The notes under the pieces were generated by a model. The model searched no databases. It was not told the DNA's origin and worked only from the letters and a program-made list of their open reading frames with translations. 64,000 nucleotides of DNA from Palsa-504 sp963818225 (lineage in GTDB: Bacteria; Actinomycetota; Actinomycetes; Streptosporangiales; Streptosporangiaceae): the NCBI GenBank assembly GCA_963818225.1, contig CAWFRO010000002.1:1-64000 (forward strand), written 5' to 3'. The position numbers were made by a program, and so were the translations under genes. This document shows positions 31,810 through 42,515 of the stretch, one piece after another (position 1 is the first letter of the stretch; each line of letters begins with the position of its first letter).

Positions 31810-33285
31810 CTAGGACCTGACGCTCAGGCCGCCCAGCACGTGGTCGCCGTCGGCGACCGGGGTAGGGTACTGCCCGTCGAAGCAGGCGCGGCATAGCCGG
31901 CTGGCCGGCAGACTGCTCGCCTCGGTCAGTCCTTCCAGCGACACGTAGCCCAGCGAGTCCGCGCCGATCGAGGCGCAGATTTCCGCTGGGGACAGCCGCC
32001 CGGCGATGAGCTCGGCGCGGGTCGCGAAGTCGATGCCGTAGAAGCAGGGCCACCTCACCGGCGGCGACGCGACGCGCACGTGCACCTCAGCGGCACCCGC
32101 TTCCCTGAGCATCGCGACCAGCGCGCGCTGGGTGTTCCCGCGGACGATCGAGTCATCCACCACGACCAGCCGGCGGCCCGCGATTACATCCCGGAGCGGG
32201 TTCAGCTTGAGCCTGATGCCACGTTCCCTGATGGTCTGGCTGGGCTGGATGAAGGTCCGGCCGACGTAGGAGTTCTTGACCAGTCCCTGGCCGAACGGGA
32301 TACCGCTGGCCTCAGCGAAGCCGATGGCGGCGGGCGTGCCTGATTCGGGCACCGGGATGACCAGGTCGGCGTCCGCGGGATGCTCGGCCGCGAGCCGCCG
32401 GCCCACGGCGACCCGGGTGGCGTGCACGCCACGGCCGGAGATCGTGGTGTCGGGGCGGGCCAGGTAGACGTACTCGAACAGGCATCCGCTCGGCTGCGGC
32501 GGGGCGAAGGCCCGCGACCGGACGCCGCGCTCGTTGATGCAGACCAGCTCGCCCGGTGCGATCTCGCGCACGAACGCGGCGCCCACGATATCCAGCGCGG
32601 CGGTCTCGCTGGCGACCACCCAGCCGCCCTTCAGGCGGCCCAGCACCAGCGGCCGGAAGCCGTGCGGATCCCGCGCCGCGTACAGCGTCTGCTCGTCCAT
32701 GAAGACCAGTGAGTACGCACCCTCGGCCAGCGGCAGAACGGCGGCCGCCGCCGCCTCCACCCCGGTCCCGTCGCCCGCGGAGCCGGCCTGCCCTCGGTCG
32801 CTGACGAACAGGGCAGTGAGCACGTCGGTGTCGGACGTGGCCTCCATCCCGCCGCCGCCGCGACCGGCATCGCCGAGCAGCGCGGCCAGCTCGCGGGTGT
32901 TGATCAGGTTCCCGTTGTGCCCGAGCGCCAGGCTCGTGGTGGGCGTTGAACGGAACGTCGGCTGCGCGTTGGCCCAGACCGAGGCGCCGGTGGTCGAGTA
33001 CCGGCAGTGCCCCACCGCGATGTGGCCGCGCAGTGCGGTCAGCGCGGGCTCGTCGAAGACCTGGGCCACCAGGCCCATCTCCTTGTGCACCATGATCCGG
33101 CTGCCGTCGCTGACCGCGATGCCCGCCGACTCCTGCCCCCGGTGCTGCAGCGCGTACAGCCCGTAGTAAGCGAGCTTGGCGACATCCTCGCCCGGTGCCC
33201 AGACACCGAACACGCCGCAGGCGTCTCGTGGCGGCGGGTCGGTGGAATCACACTCATCCGCCGGGGTGCCGTCGGGGGGTGTCAC
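31810..33285 (-). CDS. purF: amidophosphoribosyltransferase
   Basis: First committed step of purine synthesis: PRPP plus glutamine to phosphoribosylamine. The 491 aa carry a short propeptide ending before nucleophile Cys23 (DACGVFGVW), Ntn-fold motifs RYSTTG and HNGNL, then the PRTase domain with VPESGTPAA, FGQGLVKNSYVGRTFI and the PRPP loop LVVVDDSIVRGNT. The C-terminal CRACFDGQYPTP contains cysteines of the iron-sulfur type. GTG start. It follows the SCP and purL genes in the same direction, separated by 77 bp from the SCP gene. Confidence 0.95.
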   Translation of the reverse strand: MTPPDGTPADECDSTDPPPRDACGVFGVWAPGEDVAKLAYYGLYALQHRGQESAGIAVSDGSRIMVHKEMGLVAQVFDEPALTALRGHIAVGHCRYSTTGASVWANAQPTFRSTPTTSLALGHNGNLINTRELAALLGDAGRGGGGMEATSDTDVLTALFVSDRGQAGSAGDGTGVEAAAAAVLPLAEGAYSLVFMDEQTLYAARDPHGFRPLVLGRLKGGWVVASETAALDIVGAAFVREIAPGELVCINERGVRSRAFAPPQPSGCLFEYVYLARPDTTISGRGVHATRVAVGRRLAAEHPADADLVIPVPESGTPAAIGFAEASGIPFGQGLVKNSYVGRTFIQPSQTIRERGIRLKLNPLRDVIAGRRLVVVDDSIVRGNTQRALVAMLREAGAAEVHVRVASPPVRWPCFYGIDFATRAELIAGRLSPAEICASIGADSLGYVSLEGLTEASSLPASRLCRACFDGQYPTPVADGDHVLGGLSVRS

Positions 33286-33362
33286 GAGCTCAGCTTATTC
33301 GCTCGGCCTGACCCGATAGTTCGCGTGGCCCGCAGCTGCCCCAGGGGCGCCTCGGCGAGGGC

Positions 33363-33728
33363 TCAGCTCAGCGGCAGGTAAGGGGCCAGGTCGGCACGCG
33401 GGCCGCTCGCGCGGACGGCGGCTGAGCCGATCGCGTCGGCCCAGGCGAGCCGGCCCGTAGCCAGCCGGACCCAGGTGACCGGGTCGGTCTCCACCACGTT
33501 CGGCGGCGTGCCGCGGGTGTGCACCGGCCCGGGCAGGCATTGCACCGCGGCGACCGGCGGGATGCGTACCTCCAGGACGCGGCCGGGGTGCCGGGTGGCG
33601 AGCAGCTGCAGCAGGTACCGGGCCGCGGCGCCCAGTTCGGCTGCTTCCGGCGGGAGGTCGCCGTCGAGCGCGCGCAGGACGGCGGCCACGCTCTGCGGCC
33701 CGCGCGGGTCGAGGCGCCGGGGAGGCAT
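33363..33728 (-). CDS. sterol carrier family protein (bacterial SCP domain)
   Basis: A 121-aa protein of the bacterial SCP-like type found between purL and purF in many actinobacteria. Visible core: VLEVRIPPVAAVQCLPGPVHTRGTPPNVVETDPVTWVRLATGRLAWADAI, where GxPP-xVVE-D-TW-L-G--W is the typical pattern. The domain has a lipid-binding-like fold; the role is unknown. It starts 6 bp after purL, so it is co-transcribed. Confidence 0.75.
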   Translation of the reverse strand: MPPRRLDPRGPQSVAAVLRALDGDLPPEAAELGAAARYLLQLLATRHPGRVLEVRIPPVAAVQCLPGPVHTRGTPPNVVETDPVTWVRLATGRLAWADAIGSAAVRASGPRADLAPYLPLS

Positions 33729-33734
33729 ATCAGG

Positions 33735-35977
<2,243 letters not shown>

Positions 35978-35981
<4 letters not shown>

Positions 35982-36649
35982 CCCGGGACCACCGCCGCGA
36001 CCACGGAGGCGAAGAAGCGCAGGCCGTCAGCGGACGGCCCGGTAAGCGGATCGACCGCATGCTCGGGATGCGGCATCAGGCCGACCACGTTGCCCTCGGC
36101 GTTGCACACGCCCGCGATGGCGGCCGCGGACCCGTTGGGGTTGCCGTCCGCGTACCTGAGCACGATCTGCCCGGCGGCCTCGAGCGACGCCAGCGTGCCG
36201 GGATCGGCCGCATAGGCGCCCTCGCCGCTCTTCAGCGGGACCACGATCTGCTCGCCGCCGGCGTAGGCCCGCGTCCATGCGGTCCGCGTGTTCTCCACCT
36301 GGAGCCGCACGTCCCGGGCGACGAAGCGGAGGCCCGCGTTGCGGGTCAGCGCGCCCGGCAGCAGGTGCGCCTCGCACAGGATCTGGAACCCGTTGCAGAT
36401 GCCGAGCACCGGCAGGCCGGCGCGAGCGGCCGCGACCAGCTCTCCCATCACCGGGGCGAACCGGGCGATCGCGCCGCAGCGCAGATAGTCGCCGTAGGAG
36501 AACCCGCCGGGCAGGATGACCGCGTCCACGCCGCGCAGGTCGCGATCGGCGTGCCACAGCACGACCGGCTCGGCCCCGGCGAGCCGGGCGGCCCGCGCGG
36601 CGTCACGCTCATCCAGCGACCCCGGGAAGGTGATGACCCCTATCCGCAC
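35978..36649 (-). CDS. purQ: phosphoribosylformylglycinamidine synthase subunit I (glutaminase)
   Basis: Class I glutamine amidotransferase that feeds ammonia to PurL. The 223 aa include VILPGGFSYGDYLRCGAIAR, the nucleophile elbow LGICNGFQIL (Cys) and LMPHPEHAVDPL with the catalytic His and Glu. It begins with MRIGVITFPGSLDE. It overlaps purL by 4 bp. Confidence 0.95.
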
Positions 36650-36680
36650 GCAGGCAGCCTACCGGCGGACGGGGACCAAT

Positions 36681-37157
36681 CTAGCTGGCCGCCCGGTACT
36701 GCCGCAGCGGGGCGTCGCGCGACCAGCGCAGGTGCTTGCGCAAGGTGACCACGGTGCCCCGGTCCGGGCTGCTGTCCAGGGTGACGTTGTCCATGCAGGC
36801 CCGCATGACCGCCAAGCCCCGGCCCGACTCGGCCAGCTGGGCGATCGCCTCGGCCGGGGGCTCGCGCCGCCCCGGCTCGGGAAAGGCGGCGCCGGTCCCC
36901 TCGTCGGCCACCTCGACCTGGCACCCGACCGCACCGACGCTGGCCACCACCGCGTACCCCGGGGCGTCCCGGCCGCTGTGCTGCAGGACGTTGGTGCAGG
37001 CCTCGGTGGCCGCGAGCAGAATGTCATAGACGGCTTCCTCGTCCACCCCCAGCCCGCGCAGGGTGTCGCCGAGTACCCGGCGCATCACCGGGACGCTCAG
37101 CGTCTCGCACCGGAACATGAGGCAGAACTCCGCGTCAGGAACCGACTTCATGCGCAT
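36681..37157 (-). CDS. ATP-binding protein, RsbW-like HATPase domain
   Basis: A 158-aa GHKL ATPase of the anti-sigma-factor Ser/Thr kinase type. N box: ATEACTNVLQHSG; G1: VEVADEGTG; G2: ESGRGLAVMRACMDNV; G3-like GTVVTLRKHL. Actinobacteria have many such stand-alone proteins, some controlling sigma factors or partner switches. It lies between purQ (31 bp downstream) and purS, the same strand, an unusual insertion in the pur cluster. ATG 37157 or 37151 are both possible. A perfect Crp-type site lies about 85 bp upstream. No anti-anti-sigma gene is adjacent. Confidence 0.8.
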   Translation of the reverse strand: MRMKSVPDAEFCLMFRCETLSVPVMRRVLGDTLRGLGVDEEAVYDILLAATEACTNVLQHSGRDAPGYAVVASVGAVGCQVEVADEGTGAAFPEPGRREPPAEAIAQLAESGRGLAVMRACMDNVTLDSSPDRGTVVTLRKHLRWSRDAPLRQYRAAS

Positions 37158-37353
37158 CTGGTAACCCCGTACCCACAGCTATCCCGCAGCCTGCATTCCA
37201 GTTCAAGTGATTCCCCGTTAACACGGCCGAAATCAAGTCTGTGACAGCAGTCACAGTTGATCGCCCGTAACAGGGGTCACGGGACGGGGGGACCACCGTG
37301 AACATCGTCACCTCGTGGTTATCCCCGTCACGACGGCCCCTGCAGATGGGCAT
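37135..37353 (-). CDS. possible 72-aa leader protein upstream of HATPase
   Basis: An ATG at 37353 follows AAGGGAGGGAACT, a strong ribosome binding site, and the frame runs 72 codons to end inside the HATPase gene with a 23-bp overlap in another frame. The product has no recognised domain. Against coding, the perfect Crp-type palindrome (37240-37255) and a possible promoter (37178-37206) fall inside it. Either a real coupled small protein or a translated leader. Confidence 0.35.
   Translation of the reverse strand: MPICRGRRDGDNHEVTMFTVVPPSRDPCYGRSTVTAVTDLISAVLTGNHLNWNAGCGIAVGTGLPDAHEVGS
37240..37255. promoter_or_regulatory. perfect Crp/GlxR-type site
   Basis: TGTGACAGCAGTCACA matches TGTGA-N6-TCACA at all ten fixed positions. 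It lies 83-98 bp upstream of the HATPase start. A possible promoter, TTGAAC-17-GATAGC on the minus strand (37201-37206 and 37178-37183), lies just downstream of it. Confidence 0.55.
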
Positions 37354-37386
37354 AGTTCCCTCCCTTGCCGCAGTCAGCCCGGACTA

Positions 37387-37415
37387 ACAGTAATTAGTTC
37401 TTGACTCACAGTTAA
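37387..37415 (-). promoter_or_regulatory. possible minus-strand promoter
   Basis: Read on the minus strand: TTAACT (37415-37410), 17-bp spacer, TACTGT (37392-37387), in an AT-rich stretch between purS and the possible leader ORF. It would give a 220-nt leader for the HATPase gene or drive the leader ORF. Confidence 0.4.
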
Positions 37416-37470
37416 CATATTCCCCATGGACGGGATAGAAACCAGGTCCAAGCGGATCCGGGCTCGCGGC

Positions 37471-37713
37471 TCAGCCGGGATGCAGCGTGAACTCCTCGAT
37501 GACCGGGTTGGACAGCAGGTCCCGGGCCAGCTCGGCGACGGCCCGCACCGCGTCCTCGTCCGCGGGGCCGTCGAGCTCCACCTCGAACCGCTTACCCTGC
37601 CTGATCCCGAGCACCTGACCGAACCCGAGGCGGCGGCACGCACTGGCGACGGCCTCTCCCTGGGGGTCATGTATCTCCGGCTTGAGCATGACGTCCACGA
37701 TCATGCGGGACAC
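37471..37713 (-). CDS. purS: phosphoribosylformylglycinamidine synthase subunit PurS
   Basis: Small bridging subunit of the PurL-PurQ-PurS complex. The 80-aa product (initiated at GTG) reads MSRMIVDVMLKPEIHDPQGE..., with GFGQVLGIRQGKRFEVELDG and LLSNPVIEEFTLHPG, the standard PurS pattern. GTG 37713 is preferred because AGGAGG stands four bases upstream. It is separated from purQ by the HATPase gene, instead of being adjacent as usual. Confidence 0.9.
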   Translation of the reverse strand: MSRMIVDVMLKPEIHDPQGEAVASACRRLGFGQVLGIRQGKRFEVELDGPADEDAVRAVAELARDLLSNPVIEEFTLHPG

Positions 37714-37892
37714 GTATCCTCCTGGCAATCCGGGCATATATCGTCTGGTGAGGAGCGTCTGCTGGACCGCGGACGGGTGCGCCCTACCGGGCACGCAGCG
37801 TACGCGGCAGCTCCGCGACAGATGTGTCCGCGAACCCTAGCTCATCTGGCCGGCACTGGTGATCCCAGTCCCGGCTTCGAAAGGAGTGGCAC

Positions 37893-39041
37893 GTGACCGT
37901 CGAATCCGGCGGAGCGATGACCGCCGCACTCAACCAGCCCGCCGACGCCCTGCGTGAGGAGCCTGCCGGGCTCATCCAGCTGCTCACCCCGGAGGGCGAG
38001 CGGATCGATCATCCTGACTACCCGCTTGACCTGTCGGCCGGCGACATCAGGGCCATGTACCGGGACCTGGTGCTCGTGCGGCGGATCGACACCGAGGCGA
38101 TCTCCCTGCAGCGTCAGGGCGAGCTGGGCCTGTGGGCCTCGCTGCTCGGGCAGGAGGCCGCCCAGGTCGGCTCGGGCCGCGCGCTGAGCCCGCAGGACAT
38201 GGCGTTCCCCACCTACCGCGAGCACGGCGTGGCCTGGTGCCGCGGCATCGACCCGGTCAAGCTGCTCGAGCTGTACCGGGGCGTCAGCCACGGCGGATGG
38301 GATCCCGAGGAGCACAAGTTCGCCCTGTACACGATCGTCATCGGCGATCAGACCCTGCACGCGACCGGCTACGCGATGGGCATCCAGCGCGACGGCGCCG
38401 TGGGCGGGGACGACGGGGAAGCGGTGATCGTCTACTTCGGTGACGGCGCCACCAGCCAGGGGGACGTCAACGAGGCGTTCGTCTTTGCCCCGGTCTTCAA
38501 CGCGCCGGTGGTGTTCTTCTGCCAGAACAACCAGTGGGCGATCTCCGAGCCGCTGGAGAAGCAGAGCCGCGTCCCGCTGTACCACCGGGCCCGCGGTTTC
38601 GGGTTCCCCGGCGTGCGGGTCGACGGCAACGACGTGCTGGCCTGCTACGCGGTGACCAAGAAGGCCATGCAGGCGGCGCGGGAGGGCCAGGGCCCCACCC
38701 TGATCGAGGCCTTCACCTACCGGATGGGCGCGCACACCACCACTGACGACCCGACCAGGTACCGCCTGGCCAGCGAGCTGGAGGTGTGGAAGCTGAAGGA
38801 CCCGATCGAACGGGTCCGCGCCTACCTGGTCCGCACCGGCCAGGCCGAGCCCGACTTCTTCGCCGCCGTGGACGCCGAGGCCAAGCAGGTGGGAGCCCGG
38901 ATCCGCGAGGCGTGCCGGACCATGCCCGACCCGCCGCCGCTGACCATCTTCGACAACGTGTACGCCGAGCCCACCGCGATCCTGCGGGCCGAGCGCGAGC
39001 AGTACGCCGCCTACCTGGACTCCTTCGAGGAGGCCGGGTGA
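37893..39041 (+). CDS. bkdA: branched-chain 2-oxoacid dehydrogenase E1 alpha
   Basis: Thiamine-diphosphate subunit that decarboxylates 2-oxoisovalerate-type acids. The 382-aa protein has LVRRIDTEAISLQRQGELGLW, AFPTYREHGVAW, and the ThDP motif GDGATSQGDVNEAFVFA...CQNNQWAIS, then the phosphorylation-loop region TYRMGAHTTTDDPTRYR, which marks branched-chain rather than pyruvate enzymes. GTG start with AAAGGAG seven bases upstream. First gene of a three-gene operon with 1-bp overlaps; divergent from purS. Confidence 0.88.
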   Translation: MTVESGGAMTAALNQPADALREEPAGLIQLLTPEGERIDHPDYPLDLSAGDIRAMYRDLVLVRRIDTEAISLQRQGELGLWASLLGQEAAQVGSGRALSPQDMAFPTYREHGVAWCRGIDPVKLLELYRGVSHGGWDPEEHKFALYTIVIGDQTLHATGYAMGIQRDGAVGGDDGEAVIVYFGDGATSQGDVNEAFVFAPVFNAPVVFFCQNNQWAISEPLEKQSRVPLYHRARGFGFPGVRVDGNDVLACYAVTKKAMQAAREGQGPTLIEAFTYRMGAHTTTDDPTRYRLASELEVWKLKDPIERVRAYLVRTGQAEPDFFAAVDAEAKQVGARIREACRTMPDPPPLTIFDNVYAEPTAILRAEREQYAAYLDSFEEAG

Positions 39042-40024
39042 TGACCGCGCTGACCCTGTCCAAAGCGCTCAACGCCGGGCTGCGCAAGGCCCTGGAGAAC
39101 GACCCCAAAGTGCTGATCATGGGCGAGGACGTCGGCAAGCTCGGCGGCGTCTTCCGGGTCACCGACGGCCTGCAGAAGGACTTCGGCGAGGACCGGGTGA
39201 TCGACACGCCGCTGGCCGAGTCCGGGATCGTCGGCACCGCGATCGGGCTCGCCCTGCGCGGCTACCGGCCCGTCTGCGAGATCCAGTTCGACGGCTTCGT
39301 CTACCCGGCGACCGACCAGATCATCAGCCAGCTGGCCAAGATGCGCTACCGGTCCCGCGGTCACGTCAGCCTGCCCGTGGTCATCCGGATCCCGTGCGGC
39401 GGCGGCATCGGCGCGGTCGAGCACCACAGCGAGTCCCCGGAGGTCATGTTCGCGCACACCGCGGGCCTGCGCGTGGTGGCCTGCGCCGACCCCGCCGACG
39501 CGTTCGCCATGATCCAGCAGTCGATCAGCTGCGACGACCCGGTGATCTTCTTCGAGCCGAAGCGGCGCTACTGGGACAAGGGCGAGGTCGACGTGATCTC
39601 CGGCGTGGCCAGAGCGCTGCCGCTGGACCGGGCGAAGGTCGTCCTCGAGGGCACCGGGGTGACCCTGCTCGCCTACGGCCCGACGGTCCGGACCAGCCTG
39701 GAATCCGCGATCGCCGCCCGCCAGGACGGCCGCAGCATCGAGGTCATCGACCTGCGTTCGCTGTCCCCGCTGGACATGGAGACGATCAGCGCCTCAGTCC
39801 GCCGCACCGGCCGCTGCGTGGTCGTGCACGAGGCGCCGGTGTACGCCGGCCTCGGGGCCGAGATCGCCGCTCGCGTCACCGAGCAGTGCTTCTACCACCT
39901 GGAGGCGCCGGTGCTGCGGGTCGGCGGCTTCGCCACCCCCTACCCCCCGTCGCGGCTCGAGGACCACTACCTGCCCGACCTGGACCGGATCCTGGACGCC
40001 GTCGACCGCACGCTGGAGTTCTGA
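39041..40024 (+). CDS. bkdB: branched-chain 2-oxoacid dehydrogenase E1 beta
   Basis: Partner of the alpha subunit in the E1 heterotetramer. The 327 aa contain MGEDVGKLGGVFRVTDGL, DTPLAESGIVGTAIGLALRG, the His-containing IGAVEHHSESPE, PKRRYW and the C-terminal swivel domain ending LRVGGFATPYPPSRLEDHYLPD. ATG overlaps the E1 alpha stop by one base (TGATG), so translation is coupled. Confidence 0.9.
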   Translation: MTALTLSKALNAGLRKALENDPKVLIMGEDVGKLGGVFRVTDGLQKDFGEDRVIDTPLAESGIVGTAIGLALRGYRPVCEIQFDGFVYPATDQIISQLAKMRYRSRGHVSLPVVIRIPCGGGIGAVEHHSESPEVMFAHTAGLRVVACADPADAFAMIQQSISCDDPVIFFEPKRRYWDKGEVDVISGVARALPLDRAKVVLEGTGVTLLAYGPTVRTSLESAIAARQDGRSIEVIDLRSLSPLDMETISASVRRTGRCVVVHEAPVYAGLGAEIAARVTEQCFYHLEAPVLRVGGFATPYPPSRLEDHYLPDLDRILDAVDRTLEF

Positions 40025-41394
40025 TGGCCGAGCTCAAGGAGTTCAGGCTCCCGGACGTGGGCGAGGGCCTGACCGAGGCCGATATCGTCGCCTGGCACGT
40101 CAAGCCCGGCGACCAGGTCGAGGTCAACCAGATCATCGTGGAGATCGAGACCGCGAAGGCCGTGGTCGAGCTGCCCTCGCCGTGGGACGGGACGGTCGTC
40201 CGCCTGCTGGCCGAGGAGGGCCAGACGATCGACGTGGGCGTCCCGATCATTGCGGTGGACATCTCAGCCGCCGGGCCCGCTGGAACGGGCGAAACCGATT
40301 CAGCCGAACGGTCCGTGGTTCGACCGCCCGCCCCCACCGATGCTTCCCTCGCCGAGCAGCCCGAACGCCAGCCGGTCCTGGTGGGCTACGGCGTCAAGGC
40401 CTCGGCCACGGCGCGCCGCGCGCGCAAGGCCGCCCCGATCCCGGCCTCGGCACCGCCGCCCGCCGTGACGGAACCGGACGCACCCGCCGCCCGGGCCCTG
40501 GCCAAGCCACCGGTGCGCCGACTGGCCAAAGACCTCGGCATCGACCTGGCCGGGCTGGCCGGCACCGGGCCAGAAGGCACGATCACCAGGGCAGACGTGC
40601 ACCGGGCGGCCAGTGGAGCCATGGACCGTTCGGCGCAAGTGACCCGGGAGAACGGGACACGGACGGCCGGCCTGGCCGCGTCGCCCAGCCCGGCCGGCGA
40701 AGAGCGCATCGCGGTGCGCGGGGTACGCAAGCACATGGCCGCGGCCATGGTCTCCAGCGCGTTCACCGCGCCGCACGTCACCGAATTCATACAGGTCGAC
40801 ATGACCGAGACGATGGATGCGGTGCGCCGCATCCGCGGGTTGCCCGAGTATGACGGCGTGCGGGTCTCGCCGCTGCTGTTCGTGGCCCGCGCGCTGCTCA
40901 TCGCGGTGCGCCGGCACCCGCTGATCAACTCCTCGTGGGACGAGGGCGGGCAGGAGATCGTGGTCAAGCACTTCGTGAACCTCGGCATCGCGGTGGCCGC
41001 CGACCGCGGCCTGCTCGTGCCGAACATCAAGAACGCCGGCGAGATGTCGCTGCCGGAGCTGGCCCGCAGCCTGCAGGCCCTGGCCGAGACCGCGCGGGCG
41101 GGCCAGGCCACCCCAGCCGAGCTGGCGGGCGGCACGATCACGATCACCAACATCGGGGTGTTCGGGGTGGACGGCGGCACCCCGATCCTGAGCCCCGGCG
41201 AGGCCGCGATCCTGGCCTTCGGCCGGGTCAGGGACGCTCCCTGGGTGGTCGACGGACAGCTCGGGGTACGGCAGGTCACCACCTTGTCGCTGTCGTTCGA
41301 TCATCGCATCGTCGATGGGGCGCTCGGCTCGGCCGTGCTGACCGACGTGGGCTCGATGCTGGCCGACCCGGTCCGGATGCTGGCCTGGAGCTGA
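40024..41394 (+). CDS. bkdC: branched-chain 2-oxoacid dehydrogenase E2 (dihydrolipoyl acyltransferase)
   Basis: A 456-aa lipoyl enzyme. Residues 5-78 are one lipoyl domain with the lipoylated Lys in VEIETAKAVVEL. A Pro/Ala linker follows, then the peripheral-subunit-binding domain (PPVRRLAKDLGIDLAGLAGTGPEGTITRADV) and the catalytic domain with RKHMAAAMVSS, GLLVPNIKNA and catalytic HRIVDG in SLSFDHRIVDGA. ATG overlaps the E1 beta stop. No E3 gene is present; a shared dihydrolipoamide dehydrogenase elsewhere is expected. Confidence 0.92.
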   Translation: MAELKEFRLPDVGEGLTEADIVAWHVKPGDQVEVNQIIVEIETAKAVVELPSPWDGTVVRLLAEEGQTIDVGVPIIAVDISAAGPAGTGETDSAERSVVRPPAPTDASLAEQPERQPVLVGYGVKASATARRARKAAPIPASAPPPAVTEPDAPAARALAKPPVRRLAKDLGIDLAGLAGTGPEGTITRADVHRAASGAMDRSAQVTRENGTRTAGLAASPSPAGEERIAVRGVRKHMAAAMVSSAFTAPHVTEFIQVDMTETMDAVRRIRGLPEYDGVRVSPLLFVARALLIAVRRHPLINSSWDEGGQEIVVKHFVNLGIAVAADRGLLVPNIKNAGEMSLPELARSLQALAETARAGQATPAELAGGTITITNIGVFGVDGGTPILSPGEAAILAFGRVRDAPWVVDGQLGVRQVTTLSLSFDHRIVDGALGSAVLTDVGSMLADPVRMLAWS

Positions 41395-41502
41395 AAATGA
41401 CCCCGCGACGGAAATGACATGCGCGCGCCACTATTGGCCGCATGTCCGTATTTTTGCGAGTTTCCACACCTCGTTGAGAAGCGGCGACTACGCTTCGCTT
41501 GT

Positions 41503-42465
41503 GTGAGCGACGCATCGGACTACCCGGCGGGCCTGCCCGCACGGCAATCGGCGCCGGACGTGTCGCTCCAGCCTCGGCCCATGGCCCCGTCACCCGTGGC
41601 CCCGGCACCGGAGGAGTTCCCGGTCCGCCAGCCGCGCGCCCGGCTCTTCCACCCGGGTGGCCGCCACCGGCGCCCTGTGCCCGCCACCCTACCCGAGGGG
41701 GCCCCGGCTCTGGTCCTGGCCGTGCCGAGCGCGGGCGAGAATGCCCTCGAAGGTCCCACCGCTGACATCGCGGCCGTGCTCCGCGTCGACAACCCGGCTC
41801 TGGACGCGCGCACCGCGCGGATCGGTTACGGCGGGCGCGGTGATCCGGCCGGGATCCGGGCGGTGCTCGCCGACGCCGCGGCGCGGCGGCCCGCCGGCGC
41901 GCTGTCGGCGGTCGTCGTCCCGCAGCTGGTCACCCCGCACCCCGAGGCGCACCGCGCGCTGCGCGAAGCCATCGCGGCCACCGGGGCCAACGCGCGCATC
42001 AGCGAGGTGTTCAACACCAATGCGCTGCTGGCCGAGGCGCTGCACCACCGGCTCGCCGAGGCCGGGCTGGCCCGGGCCGACCGGGTGCGCATGTTCAGCA
42101 TCACCACCTCGGCCGACGGGATCATCCTCCTCACCGTGGGCGGTGAGGACGCAGTCGGAACCGCCAGCGTCACCGCGCTGCTGCTCGCGGCCCGGCTGGC
42201 CCTGCCCGTGCTGGCCGCGTCCCTGGACACCAAGCCGACCGTCGAAGACGCGGCGGCCCGGCTGGCGGACATGGGCGTCACCCGGGTCGCCCTCGCGCCG
42301 TGCCTGATCGGGCCCGAGGCCGATCCCGCGGCCATCGAGGCGGCCGCGGCCGCCGTGGGCGGCAAGTGCGCGGCGCCGCTCGGCGCGCACGGCAACGTGG
42401 TCAAGCTCATTTCGCTGGCCTACGGCCAGGTGCTGAGCCAGCTGGAAACGGTGGACACCGCCTGA
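41503..42465 (+). CDS. CbiX/sirohydrochlorin-chelatase-like protein
   Basis: A 320-aa protein with an N-terminal Pro/Arg-rich stretch and a body resembling tandem chelatase folds: ALVLAVPSAGEN, RIGYGGRGDPAGIRAVLADA, SAVVVPQLVTPHPEAHRALREAIAATGA, VRMFSITTSADGIILLTVGGEDAVG and RVALAPCLIGPEAD. Metal-binding histidines of true CbiX are sparse, so it may not chelate. The GTG at 41503 is chosen tentatively; ATG 41419 and ATG 41581 are also in frame. It follows the bkd operon by 108 bp. Confidence 0.55.
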   Translation: MSDASDYPAGLPARQSAPDVSLQPRPMAPSPVAPAPEEFPVRQPRARLFHPGGRHRRPVPATLPEGAPALVLAVPSAGENALEGPTADIAAVLRVDNPALDARTARIGYGGRGDPAGIRAVLADAAARRPAGALSAVVVPQLVTPHPEAHRALREAIAATGANARISEVFNTNALLAEALHHRLAEAGLARADRVRMFSITTSADGIILLTVGGEDAVGTASVTALLLAARLALPVLAASLDTKPTVEDAAARLADMGVTRVALAPCLIGPEADPAAIEAAAAAVGGKCAAPLGAHGNVVKLISLAYGQVLSQLETVDTA

Positions 42466-42515
42466 GCGGTCCGTTCCCCGCCGCGAACAGGGCGGTGAGA
42501 TTCCGTCCGCGCTCG

